Source of the DNA: Hemileia vastatrix
Lineage: Eukaryota; Basidiomycota; Pucciniomycetes; Pucciniales; Zaghouaniaceae
Reading direction: 5' to 3'
DNA length: 64,000 bases
NCBI GenBank assembly: GCA_030280995.1
Contig: JASXTE010000017.1
Location: forward strand, 8,885,998-8,949,997
Under the pieces are notes generated by a model. That model was not told the DNA's origin and searched no databases. It was given only the letters and a program-made list of their open reading frames with translations. Below are positions 1-10,134 of this stretch, piece by piece (within the stretch, counting starts at the first letter, position 1; every line of letters starts with the position of its first letter). The translations under genes and the position numbers were made by a program.

Positions 1-3000
1 CTTTTCTTTTCATATTCAAATGATTTTTGGATGCATTCTTCTGCATGCTTTCTACACATTTGTTGCATATGAATAAAGGATTTAGTGCCAGGGTGTATAT
101 CCAATCTTGGTAATTTATTTAAATGATTTACTGGGGTATTTGGTACGTATCCCAGCCAGAGTTCAAATGGTTTCTTCTCTGTTACAGAATGAGTTGTGCT
201 ATTATAAGCAAATTCAAGGCCAGGAATTAATTTTACCCAGTCATGTGTGAATTTCTCATTGTCTTTGTATTCTAATCCAAAGGCACAATATCTTCTGATC
301 ATGTCTTCTAGAGTTTGTATCATCCTCTCAGCCAGCCCATCAGTTTGTGGATGGTGTGCTGTAGACAATTTTAATTGACAACCTGATACTTCCATCAAAG
401 ATGTCCAGAACTCTGAAGTAAATTTAGGATCTCTGTCAGAGATTATGGCTTTGGGGAACCCAGCAGTATTCATCATCTGAGTCCACCATAGTAATGCCAA
501 GTCTTTTGCAGATACCTCTTTATGGGTAGGGATAAACTTACAAATTTTTGTTAATCTATCCACTATTACCCAGCAAGAATTGAAACTTTCTTTTCCTGCT
601 AATGGCAAGCCAGTTACAAAATCCATGTTTATAATTTCCCATGGAGCTTTTGGCTGCTCTATTTGTTGTAACAACCCAGCTCTCTTCCCAGTTAATCTTT
701 TAGATTTCTGACAAGAGTCACATGTTTCAATGTATTTTTGTACATCCTCTTTCATGTTTATCCACCAGGCTGTATTTTTAACTCTGGTTAATGTTTTGTT
801 AAAGTCAAAATGACCAGCTAAGATGTCATCATGACAAGTACTCAACATTAACTCTTTCATAGAAGGTGGTATTACTATTACATTGCTTAACTTTTTCCTG
901 TAATATATATATCCATCTTCAATTGATAGTTTACCTTTTTCCAACGCATTTTTATACTTTGGAGGCAAGGTTTTAATTAATGCACTCATGGAGGCATTTG
1001 TTGGATCATTAAGAATGGTAGATAGTTTAGAAAAATCTTTATCAGATGAATAATTTTCCAATATAGTTTGCATAAACTCTTCTTCTAAATCCACTATATA
1101 AATCCCAAATATATGTATAACCTCATTTTCAGGTACATAAGCTGGGTTGTCAGCATCATTTGGCAAAGGACTTCTGGATAATAAATCCACATTTGAATGC
1201 AATGTTCCTGCTCTGTGAGTGATTGTCATTCTTCCCCTGTACTCTTGTACAGCTAGTTGCCATCTAAACATGTGCCTATTAGGTGTTTTCATGTTTAGTA
1301 ATGATTTTACTGCACTGCAATCTGTTATAAGTTCAAACTTCTGGTCTTCCAGATAGTAATGAAGTTTCTCCAAAGCCCACACCACGGCTAAACATTCTAG
1401 CTGTGTGGCACCATACCTTAATTCTGTTTTTCTTAAGGTTCTGGATATATAACAGATAACTACTTCAGATAATTTTCCATTTATTATCTGTTTCTGCTGT
1501 AAAGCAGCACCTAAACCTATGAAACTTGCATCAGTGTACAAGATAAAAGGTAGGGTGAAATCTGGCAGTCCCAATATTGGAGCTGACATTAAGCATTCCT
1601 TTAATTTATTAAAGGCGTTTTGTCTTTCATTATTCCAAATGAAAGCCTCATTCTTCCTGATTAATGTTGTTAAAGGGGCTGCAATGGATTGGTAATTTTT
1701 AATATATTGTCTATAATATCCACACATACCCAAAAAACTTTGAACCTCTTTTACATTTTTAGGTATCCCAATGTTTTTAATTGCTGCCACCTTATTCTGG
1801 TCAACACAAATTTGTAATCCAGATACAACATGTCCAAGTACTTTCAAGGATTGAAATCCAAACTTACATTTCTTTAATGCAATAGTCATATTAATTTCAT
1901 CCATTTTTTGAAAGACTCTTTTCAGGTGATTTAAATGTTCATCATATGTTTTTGAAAACACTATAATGTCATCAATATAGACCAATAGCCATCCTTCAAC
2001 AATTTCCTGATGAAAGACACTATCCATCAATTTTTGGAAGACTGAAGGCGCATTCTTTGGGCCAAATGGCATTCTCACATACTTATATATACCCATATGT
2101 GTGGTTATTAATAAGTAATTTTGAGAATTTCTTTCCACAGGAATCTGGTGGTAACCCTTGTTCCCATCCAGACAGGAAATATATTTTGCTCCTTGTAAGG
2201 TAGCATGGATAGAAGCTATCCTTGGTAGAGGGTAAATATCATCTACTGTGTATGTATTCAGAGCTCTATAATCACCGCATAATCTTGCCTTATCTTTTTC
2301 ATAAGAGATTAATACTGGTGAAATGACACAATACTTAGGTGTTGTGTCCACTTTTTCAACAATACCCATTTCCAACAACAATTTTATATTGTCTTCAATA
2401 TCTTTCCTTTTTGCAGGAGATGCTGGGTAAGGTTTCTTTTTTAAGCTGCCAGGAATATTATCCAAATCACAGCTTAGAGAGATTTTCATCTCATGGTCTT
2501 TGACCAATCCTAGTTCATTTGAACCATGAGCAAATGCCATAGGATATGATTTAATCAATCTTAAAATATCTTCTTCTTCAATTTTTGAGAGTTGAGGACT
2601 GAAAGAGGCCTTTTGGATTTCATTTTCCAATTCACCCACTTCATTGGTGGTTCTTCCACCTTGCAGTTGTTCTTCTCTAGGAGAAATGGCATATACTGAA
2701 TTTTCAGAACATATTTTGAATTTTCTTTTACCATTCACGCCTATGGTGAAACAACTGTTTGCAGGATCTAGTTTAATGCCAAATTTCGTCAATAAATCAT
2801 TGCCAATAATAAACCAATCACTACAATTATTATTATCCATTACTACAAATTCACAAACTGCTCTAACATATCCATTATTATATTTAAAGAATACAGCAGT
2901 TTTGTATTTGCCAATTGGATTTAATACTGAACCAAAACCCCTCCAGTTCTTTGTCTGAACAGGTTCTAGTTTTTCCTGGTACTTACTATCAAGTTTCATT

Positions 3001-3254
3001 AATGCATTAAGTGAAACTACACTACCTGCAGCCCCAGTGTCAAGAATGGCATTCATTTCTTTTCCACATATGATAATAGGTGCTCTGATAGGTGTTATTT
3101 TGTAAGTGTCATGAGATACATCTTTGATTATTTCAGCTTCCTCTATGGAAGTTAAAGATGTGTCTGTATGAGGTATAGCATCATTCAGGAACATTATATC
3201 CTGTTCTAATACAAATATCTCATTTTCATCATCACTGTAAGATATGTTACTTTT
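1..3254 (-). CDS. Gypsy-1 pol: protease, RT, RNase H, integrase (partial, open to window edge)
   Basis: This is one continuous open frame of about 1,080 codons on the minus strand, in frame with the gag segment above the stop at 3255. In order it shows an aspartic protease motif (DTGAAGS near 3035), the RT core with YIDD near 1975, RNase H with TDASFIGLG near 1530, an integrase zinc finger ending in CDSCQKSK near 710, and the DDE core (SDRDPKFTSEFW near 430; the Glu in TDGLAERM near 335). The chromodomain expected at the C terminus lies beyond the left edge. I see no nonsense codon inside this stretch, so the damage in Gypsy-1 is confined to gag. Confidence 0.9.
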
Positions 3255-4012
3255 TCAATCCTCACTGGATTCCACATTCTCATCTTCATGATTACTAGGT
3301 TCAGAATTCTGTGAGGTTTCAATAACATTTATTCTTTTCTTACATGTGTGACCTTTAACCCAAGGTTCATTACATTTGTAACAAGTGTTATTTTCTTGTC
3401 TCTTAGGGACAAGGGGAGCTGAAGGTTTTTTCTTTTCCACTGGTAACTTACTTGTAGTAGGTTTTACCACGTCAACACTTTGTCTGTAATTACTATACTT
3501 GGTTTCATACTTGTGGTTTAATAATATCTGATTGCATATATTAATGAATCCAGAGGTGTCTCTGACAGTCTCAGTTCTAGCTACAATAATGTCTCTAACT
3601 GATATAGGCAACTTGTATATTATTTTTTCTTTCCACTCTTCATAATCCATTTTTGGATCCATAGCTTTCATGATTTTTATTAAATTCATTAAGAAGACCA
3701 TGGGTTTATCTCCAGCATTTGGATTATATCTGGCCCTTTCATACAGTCTTTGTTGAGTGATTCTAAATTTTGGGCCACCAAATTGCCTTTCAATTAGTGC
3801 CTTCCATTCATTCCAGGAGTAATTAATTCCCTCACTCAATACAGATTCAAACCATAATAAGTCCACATCTGTAAATAAAGATATTAACTTTGAAGTAATT
3901 TCTTCATCAGGTAATTTATATGAAAATTTTAAGTTATCAATTCTTTGTATGAATTGTTGCCAATCAGATTTTGAATCCCCGTCAAAAGAAGGGTACTGAT
4001 CTAACTTAGGCC
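3255..4012 (-). pseudogene. Gypsy-1 gag C-terminal part with zinc knuckle, broken at both ends
   Basis: This encodes the retrotransposon Gag capsid-like region and zinc knuckle. The knuckle is the variant C-x2-C-x7-H-x-C (CYKCNEPWVKGHTC, near 3345-3390), also present in Gypsy-2, -3 and -4. Compared with Gypsy-2 the frame is entered by a 1-base deletion near 4013: a LysLys pair before the conserved NWPK motif has lost one A. It ends at an in-frame TGA (3255-3257), after which the same frame continues directly into protease. The stop falls in an acidic, poorly conserved linker, so it looks like simple decay, although a readthrough gag/pol boundary cannot be excluded from one copy. Confidence 0.8.
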
Positions 4013-4894
4013 AGTTCTTTTGGCTATTTTAGCTTCCCTAACCTGAGGAATATTGAGTAATTCACTCACTTTAGAAAGATGATCATTAATTTCATCTTTT
4101 ACTGATTTTATATTCTCAGAGCCCATGACACTATGTTCATGTTCCATCATTGGTTTATCATCAGAGTGTTTCATAAAAACTGGTACTCTTTCTACATAAG
4201 AGGTATTATCCTTTATTGTTTCAGTATTTTTCAAAATTTTAGCTACTTCAATTTCAACTCTTTGTAACCTATATTTTATTACAGGTACATGGGTTAAGGT
4301 ATCATTTACATTTGAAAAAGACAATTTTACACGTCCCTCTATGGTGGCCATAATATTCTGAGAATGTTCTAATTTAATTTCTAAATTTTTAATCTCAGAA
4401 TTTAATCTTTTGTTTTCATTGATCAATTCATTATTTGAATTCTCAATAACTTTTAACTTATTGGCTGTTGTACTCAATGATTGTGTGATGTTTAATAATA
4501 CACTTTCTGTATTATTGTTGGACTCTCTAGAGAATTCTTCCAATTTTTCAATTCTTAATAATAATTTACTAATTATTTTTGATTCCATTGGATTTTCTTT
4601 TAGAAAATATTCAATTTTGTCTGTTTCCAATTCAGAAGATTCATCATCAGGGTCAATTTTTAATTCATTTGATTCCATTTTTATATTAATAGTATTTTCC
4701 TGGTGGTCAATAAAACTATGTACATTGTCCTCATTTAATGACAAGTCTAGCATGTTATTTTCAAATGAATAATTTTTTAAATCCTTATCAATTATATCCA
4801 ATAACTCTCTATCAATTTCATTACCTATAAGTAATTCATTGTTAGGATTATATAATTGATCTTGAGAAGATGGATGACTTACCACGGTCTTATT
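4001..4894 (-). pseudogene. Gypsy-1 gag N-terminal coiled-coil region
   Basis: This minus-strand frame follows the in-frame TAG at 4895 and ends at the frameshift near 4013. It encodes an acidic, helical region rich in Leu, Glu, Asn and Lys, consistent with a coiled coil (roughly residues 110-210). Gypsy-2 has the equivalent region between its N-terminal extension and the NWPK motif. There is no ATG at the upstream edge; an apparent start at 4885 is GTG. In intact relatives this is simply the continuation of Gag. Confidence 0.7.
4825..4882 (-). other. Gypsy-1 intron 2 (58 nt)
   Basis: The donor GTAAGT is at 4882-4877, a perfect branch-like CTAAC is at 4845-4841, and the acceptor TATAG ends at 4825. 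The next exon starts GTAA, so the spliced frame reads TGG-TAA. The same junction is found in Gypsy-2 and Gypsy-3. Confidence 0.7.
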
Positions 4895-5416
4895 CTATTT
4901 CCCCTGCCTCTCCTTGGCTTTCCCCTGTAAGGGTGACTGCTGGATCCCTGTTGAGGAGGACTGTTGTAGTTTTGGGCATACCAATCCCACTTCCATTTGC
5001 TTACAGTTATCTTTTGGTCCTCTTCTGGGACTGGAGGTGTTGCTGTGGTATTTGGTGCCACTGGTTGTTGATGAGACCTTATATCCACTAGAGCCTGGTT
5101 GACTTCTATAAAGCCCTGTGCCGCCCTTTTCTCCAGATTGTTGATCTGGTCTAACATATTGTTTACTCTTATTGTTAGTGTATTCAGTAGGGTTGAGAGG
5201 GAGTGAATTTGCTCTTGTAAGGTGTTTTTGGACTTCTTTATTGACATTTGTTTTAAGAGCTTTTCCTTTTCCTCCATGGACATTGGTGGGGTGTTGTTTA
5301 TTGTTACTGGTGATTCTTGACCCTCCATTTGGATTTCCTGTAACAGGTCTTTCAGCTCTAGTTCTTAAGTTATAAGGTTTTGCCTTATTACTTACAATGT
5401 CATTGTTGTCACACAT
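4883..5416 (-). CDS. Gypsy-1 spliced overlapping ORF (KWKWDW protein, 159 aa predicted)
   Basis: Exon 1 is 5416-5396 (seven codons, MCDNNDI), exon 2 is 5337-4883, and exon 3 begins at 4824. Removing the 58-nt first intron moves translation from the Gag frame into a frame that is open to a Trp-stop at the exon 2/3 border. The product has conserved MEGQ and MSMEEKEKLL motifs, a Leu-rich helical stretch (about residues 45-95), KWKWDW at 121-126, HPYRGK at 142-147, a basic tail and a terminal Pro-Trp. The same architecture occurs in Gypsy-2 and Gypsy-3 although their Gag-frame sequences over the same DNA are far less alike. I know of no named family for it. Function is unknown; the Trp-rich and basic motifs could bind nucleic acid or a partner protein, but that is inference. 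Confidence 0.75.
4895..5416 (-). CDS. Gypsy-1 Gag-frame N-terminal extension (unspliced reading)
   Basis: This is the reading of the unspliced RNA from the same ATG (5416). It runs 173 codons, encodes a basic Ser/Gly/Asn/Gln-rich low-complexity segment with YNLRTRAERP near its start, and ends at TAG 4895-4897. In Gypsy-2 and Gypsy-3 the equivalent frame runs on into Gag, so the stop here is probably a lesion specific to this copy. The whole stretch overlaps the spliced ORF in another frame and is more GC-rich than the rest of the element, as expected for a region coding in two frames. Confidence 0.6.
   Translation of the reverse strand: MCDNNDIVSNKAKPYNLRTRAERPVTGNPNGGSRITSNNKQHPTNVHGGKGKALKTNVNKEVQKHLTRANSLPLNPTEYTNNKSKQYVRPDQQSGEKGGTGLYRSQPGSSGYKVSSTTSGTKYHSNTSSPRRGPKDNCKQMEVGLVCPKLQQSSSTGIQQSPLQGKAKERQGK
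5338..5395 (-). other. Gypsy-1 intron 1 (58 nt, frame-switching)
   Basis: The donor GTAAGT is at 5395-5390 and the acceptor CAG is at 5340-5338, followed by GAAATCC. A weak branch-like CTGAA lies about 15 nt before the acceptor. The length is 1 modulo 3, as in the other two copies. No transcript evidence is available here; the call rests on position and signals shared by three elements. Confidence 0.75.
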
Positions 5417-5999
5417 TTTTACGTGGAATTTTAAAGAATTGAAAGTTTAGATATGAAAACTTCAAAAAGGAGTTTAATCAGTATTTATTAATACCACTGA
5501 AGACAATTTTATTGCTTACTTATTGGTATGAAGTGAATCTTTAAGTGCCAAAAGTCAAATATGCTTTTATGTGGTCACTTGATTTAACTGGTCTACAATA
5601 TGTAGCCGTGTATTTATATTTAAAAAAGAAAATTTGTTAGTAAGATTCTTTCCAAATATTAAATGAATTTTACAAACCAATAAAAAGGGATTAAGAGTCC
5701 TGTAAAAAGAAAACAATTAATCAGTTTAATTGGTTATCATCTGCAAAGATCACAAATTTAATTGGTCTATTGACAGACTCCCACTAAGAACAATTATATG
5801 TTAAATTAGTGGTAAAATTGATGATTCAATATCACAATTTTATTATATAACAGGGCTTCTTTTTCTGAAATCACTATATAAGTGACCCCAACCTGTTGTA
5901 ATTATCCAAATATTTCTATAGGGATATTATTTACGTGTACCTTCTTTGAAAATGTCACTTACTGGATTATAACAGAATTCTTGAGGAAAGGCCCCCAAT
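5417..5999 (-). other. Gypsy-1 untranslated leader with primer-binding-like site
   Basis: This is the 583-nt leader between the 5' LTR and the ATG. On the minus strand the bases next to the LTR read ATTGGGGGCCTTTCC (5999-5985), which matches Gypsy-2 except for one base and is the likely primer-binding site. I could not match it to a tRNA, and self-priming is possible. A candidate leader intron runs from GTAAGC (5519) to an AAG acceptor (5460), with CTGAT as branch; it is weaker than the Gypsy-2 equivalent. Otherwise the leader is AT-rich and has no long ORF. Confidence 0.55.
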
Positions 6000-7499
6000 T
6001 GTCAGGCTAAGGTCAAGTACAAGGACGTGAACTAGCTTGAATAGTCAGTTGTCTAGAAGATTTTTATGGTCCTATATGAATACTGTAGTCTTAATCCACT
6101 AAATTGTATAATAAAATTAAATATGAAGGTCTCAGTAATATAATTCTCACTATTCTTATATATGGCTTACAATCTTTATAGTTGGTAGAAAAATAGATTA
6201 TATAAATTCAGATACTATTCAAAAGTCTTATAAAAGTACTAATTGATATGTATTGTAATTGATTTGGTTATATTGGTTAAATTGTAATGATAAAGAATGT
6301 AGAAACAAGACCCAAAAACCTCCTCCTTTTATACACACTGAGTTCCCCAATAAATCCCTTGATATACCATCCAATACACAGTTAATGACGCCTCAAAACA
6401 ACTAATAGATCTTCCCATCAACATCCCTAGTGACCCATGACATAATTAGACAAGTAACAACCGCCAAAATACTGTAATAATAAGGAGATCCATCAAAATT
6501 AAAGAAAAAGACAAAAAGAGAGTATATGCGTATAAAACAATTATATAAAAGACTAAAGGGGACTTTTTAAGGTTAATAATAGCTTAATAATAAAGGGGAT
6601 TTACTGTAGAAATAATGGGGCTAATCCTGACATTATACTACGTGAAATTCCCATTCAAAAATAACCAAAATTGACTGAGAAACCACCCAAAAACTTAAAA
6701 AAGAGCGTGAGATGTGGGGTAACTACATGCAGTTCTTGGCAGGTGCTTGCACGGGTAAATCCTTGAATAAAAATAGGCGAATTTAAGCGTGGTGATGAAA
6801 TAAAGTGCCAAGATTGAGGTTATTAATGAAATTAGTGCATATAAACAAGGTCAATGCATTATTAATTAAGCTAGGACACTAAATAAGCGCCTGTTGCCTA
6901 TTTTAGTGTGTTTCCCCACAGTGGGCGTAGAATGTGGGGTAATTATAGTGTGAAAAAGCTAACTTTGCTAAAAATGAAGCTATTCACACGGGAAAAAAGC
7001 AGGCAGTATGTGGCCAGTACACAGAAGCCATTTCTGGCATAAAAAACACCAAATTTGAAAAGTGTTATTTTTATGCATTTAAATAGCCAAATCAATAGTT
7101 CTAATTGAGCCCAATTGATCTGTCAAAGCGCAATTTTGATATTCTCAATTTTATAGCGCATATAGTCAACTTTTAAGTGAAATAAAGCGCATTTCTTGTT
7201 TTTTGCATAAAACAATGAATGTAACAGCTTTAAGTGTACTTAAAAATTATGTAGCCTTATACTTAAGGTTCTTAAGATTACCCTAACATATTCCAACTTA
7301 ATATTAAGTACATAAGACCTATAAAAGGTGGATATATGCGTGTATATAAGGTGTTATAATGGCATTTTTTGTGTATTATCATAATTTTACTTATGTATAC
7401 TATTTGTGTACTCTTATTTATTGTTCCCATGTATAGTTCATGTGTTTAACATAACTTATAATCACTTTTTACTCAGTCCTGGAGATATACAGGCTGACA
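6000..7499 (-). repeat. Gypsy-1 5' LTR (1500 bp)
   Basis: The edges are TGTCAGGCTA on the plus strand at 6000 and GGCTGACA at 7499, a short inverted TGTCAG...CTGACA pair typical of LTRs. The right edge shares the AGGCTGACA ending with the Gypsy-2 LTR. The partner LTR is outside the window, so its identity cannot be measured. The interior is AT-rich non-coding sequence. Confidence 0.75.
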
Positions 7500-7637
7500 A
7501 CTACCACTAATACTACTGTCACTGCAAATGAATCTTCTGCTTCTGTTTCTGCTAAGCTACCTCTCTCTGATTCTGGTTATGGTTCTGTCAATGTCTATGA
7601 ATCTAATGCTGCTAATCAGAATGTCTATTAATCTAAT
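7500..7637 (+). pseudogene. Copia-1 gag fragment left of Gypsy-3
   Basis: This 138-bp island is trapped between the Gypsy-1 LTR and the Gypsy-3 5' LTR. It translates as a Ser/Thr/Asn-rich segment, and the far side of Gypsy-3 (30652 on) resumes with copia Gag just before its zinc knuckle. The bases at the break, CTAAT (7633-7637) and CTAGT (30652-30656), look like the Gypsy-3 target duplication with one change. Assignment to Copia-1 is inferred from this geometry; the fragment itself is too short to recognise alone. Confidence 0.5.
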
Positions 7638-8410
7638 TGTCAGCCAGGCTACCAGACTTACCCAGTGAAATAATTAATTATTTACTGGATGAAGCTGCAC
7701 CTTATCATTTTAATTATTTAATTATAAATTAGCTACATTAAAATTACTTATAATAAATTAACTAATTACAGAATGATAAAATTAAAAATAAATATAAAAT
7801 TGTCCCTTATATTTTTTCTCAAACACCGTGCTCATTTGACAGGTTGGAAGAAATAAAGATTTATATTAAAAAAAATAGATTTTAATATTCAAATAATATT
7901 AAATATATACAAAAACTCAAATTTCTTATTTAGAATTGACTTCTACAGTAAATATTAAATAAATTGATGTATTTCTGACATACTCTGTAAATACATCTTT
8001 TTGATGCCTTCTTTTTAGAACAACTTTATTATTTGAAAATACTCCTTCTGGAATATCCTTTTTCTCTCTCTCTCATACTACTGTTTTCAGAATTTGATTG
8101 CCGTGCTTTGTCCCTCCTTTGCCTATATAAGGCCTCTCTTTTGGTTGTTTTTGATTCATTCCTTTATTACCTTACTTTATTATCACAACTACAATATAAC
8201 ACTTATCTCTTATATTTTATATCTTTAGTATTTACAAGGACGTAATTCTAATCTATAACTTATATTGATATTTTAAATTTACCTCTTATCATTGAGTAAA
8301 ATCATCTTTGATTGAGAAATACGTACCAAATTATTGAGAGTCCAATTAATCCTTAAAATCTTCATACAAACTCCGTACCAAAACTTCTAGACCAAAAGGG
8401 GAACTTGACA
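7638..8410 (+). repeat. Gypsy-3 5' LTR (773 bp)
   Basis: This LTR is nearly identical to 29880-30651, with a few substitutions and one A deleted near the 3' end of the other copy. It contains a TATATAAGG box near 8124, a plausible promoter, and a TC-rich tract just upstream. It ends ACTTGACA, followed by ATTGAGGGCTTTCC (8411-8424), which resembles the primer-binding-like site of Gypsy-1 and Gypsy-2. Confidence 0.9.
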
Positions 8411-9464
8411 ATTGAGGGCTTTCCAAATTATCAACGGCGCAACAATATTTGAGGCGTAATCAAGGGGACCATCGGTGTGCGAAGTACCTGTAAAGGACGA
8501 GAAAGCGAGAAAACGACAAACGTCATACGTCATGTGACAAAAAATTTTGCTGCGAACGGGAATCAAACCGCGCTCCAAAAATTAAGTTCATATACTGACT
8601 AAACGTCGTATATATCATGGTAATTATTGTTATTACTATTTTTGGGTTACTCTTCACTCTTCATTTGCTACGTATTTCCTTTTACTCAGCACTCTGTAAG
8701 TGGCATTAATTTGCACATTTTTCAGGGGGAGGTGTCTGGTAATTGGACTTTATTTTTATTATTATAATTTTTTTTATTTTTCCTGGTAGACCATAATAGA
8801 GCAATAAGTGCTCTTAGTCCCAGAGGTAATAAATTAATTATATTTTAATATTATTTATTATAATTTTTCAGTTGACATTTGTCCTGATTAATTTAATTGT
8901 TCCAGTTGACAAATTGTCCTGACAATAATATTTTTAATTAATATATAATTAATATTTAATTACTTCAGTTGAATTTGAGTCCTGGTAATTCAATAAATAT
9001 TTTAATTAATAAAACTCACATTTAATTATTTCAGTTGACATTAAGTCCTGGTAATTAAGTGATCAAGCTTAATAAAATTTTAAAATAAAAATTTATATTT
9101 AATTACTTCAGTTGACATTAGGTCCTGGTAGTTAAGTTATCAGTTTAATAAAATTTTGTTAAATTAATAAAGTTTCATATTTGATTACTTCAGTTGACAA
9201 TAATTCCTGGTAATAAATTAGTTGATTTAAATCCTGAAAATAAATAATTAAAAATTATTAATAAAAATTCTAATTTATTTCTACAGTTGATTATATTATA
9301 ATCCTAGTTTTAAATTTTTTTTTCTATTAATAAATTAATTTTATTTAAGTTGATTTTTATCCTGAAAAAGATTTATTTTATTTTATTTTATTTTTTTTAA
9401 AAAATCAAAAATAAAGACTAATTAATCTTATTGTCTCTTTTCTTCATTTCAGTAGAATCTTAAA
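8411..9464 (+). repeat. Gypsy-3 leader with about eight CAG-TTGACA-TCCTGGTAAT repeats
   Basis: This 1,054-nt leader is about twice as long as in Gypsy-1 and Gypsy-2. From about 8868 to 9375 a core reading (T/C)TCAGTTGACATTNAGTCCTGGTAAT recurs near 8874, 8903, 8964, 9032, 9106, 9190, 9284 and 9350, decaying toward the end. AT-rich spacers separate the cores. An earlier looser copy lies near 8720-8745. Each core looks like an acceptor (pyrimidine-CAG), about 16 nt, then a donor (CTG/GTAATT). The leader ends in a classic acceptor, TTTCTTCATTTCAG, at 9438-9451, 13 nt before the ATG. No long ORF is present. Confidence 0.65.
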
Positions 9465-10076
9465 ATGACTGACCAAAGTAGTTCTGCTGCACGTGAAGAA
9501 GAACTAGACTTAATTAATTATGATGAGCCTACTTCTGTAAGTTCTCCTTTAACAAGAAGAATTTCTCAAACTAATAAATCCTTGCCCCAAACAGGATGTA
9601 GAGTTGGAGGAAGTAGAAATCCTAGTGGACACAACTCAGGATCAGAAGCCTATGATAAACCCACCAGAAGAGCTTCCAAAAAGCTTCAGGATAAAAAAGA
9701 TGCCATTGTCTCAGCAGGTAAAGAATCTGTCTACTCACATAAAGGAGTTAAGGACAGAAAGCTTGAGACTAAAGGTAAGGGTAGATGCTTTGGAAGAAAA
9801 GGTGAGAAGAACAGATACTTTTCTCCAAGAGAAGAAGAAATCTCTTCCTCCCAGGGATCAACAACAATTGACTCCCCAGTCCCAAGAGAAGGTGGAAGTG
9901 TCCAAGTGGAAGTGGGACTGGCTAAACACTCAGTGGGACTACCTGGCTCAAAACCAGCATCAGTTACCTCAGGCAGGTCCATCAAGGCTCAACCAGGTCA
10001 ACCCCACTCCTTCTCACCCTTATCAAGGAGGCAAAAGAAGAAGAAAGACCAATATGGTGATACCCAGCAAACCCTG
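9465..10076 (+). CDS. Gypsy-3 spliced overlapping ORF (KWKWDW protein, 185 aa predicted)
   Basis: Exon 1 is 9465-9536 (24 codons), exon 2 is 9595-10076, and exon 3 starts at 10135. The protein has a longer acidic N terminus than the other copies. It then aligns with them: a MINPPEEL...IKK block, a helical Leu/Lys/Glu stretch (about 60-105), SQEK, KWKWDW at 128-133, HPYQGGKRRRK at 165-175 and a terminal Pro-Trp. Without removal of intron 2 the frame would read past the Trp for 28 more codons, because this copy has GTACGT instead of GTAAGT. Splicing joins TG to GTAA and recreates the Trp-stop seen in the other copies. The function is unknown. Confidence 0.8.
9537..9594 (+). other. Gypsy-3 intron 1 (58 nt, frame-switching)
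   Basis: The donor is GTAAGT (9537-9542), the branch is ACTAATA with CTAAT at 9571-9575, and the acceptor is CAG (9592-9594), followed by GATGTAG. The branch-to-acceptor distance of about 19 nt is normal for fungal introns. It occupies the same place as in Gypsy-1 and -2. Confidence 0.8.
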
Positions 10077-10134
10077 GTACGTCCCTCTATTGATTCTCAA
10101 GTGCCTTTTCTTGTGGCTGACTCTGTTCCTTCAG
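10077..10134 (+). other. Gypsy-3 intron 2 (58 nt)
   Basis: The donor is GTACGT (10077-10082), the branch is CTGAC (10117-10121), and the acceptor is TTCAG (10130-10134), followed by GTAAAT. The length is 58 nt, identical to intron 2 of Gypsy-1. Splicing is needed here to regain the conserved stop codon. Confidence 0.75.

Larger units (their letters stand above)
1..7499 (-). mobile_element. Gypsy-1, Ty3/gypsy chromodomain-type LTR element (5' part, runs off left edge)
   Basis: This minus-strand LTR retrotransposon starts with its 5' LTR at 7499 and reads leftward through the leader, gag, protease, reverse transcriptase, RNase H and integrase. It leaves the window inside the integrase C-terminal region. 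Its proteins are clearly related to those of Gypsy-2, -3 and -4 in this window. The LTR end at 6000 is followed by the same primer-binding-like sequence as in Gypsy-2. The element has one frameshift in gag near 4013 and in-frame stops at 4895 and 3255, so it is a moderately decayed copy. The five bases outside the LTR (7500-7504, ACTAC) would be one side of the target duplication; the other side lies outside the window. It sits next to the Copia-1 gag remnant and probably inserted into Copia-1. Confidence 0.9.

Noticed and set aside
9731..9985. Minus-strand 84-codon ORF under Gypsy-3 gag
   Set aside because: It is antisense to a GC-richer, dual-coding stretch and has no counterpart in Gypsy-1 or Gypsy-2.
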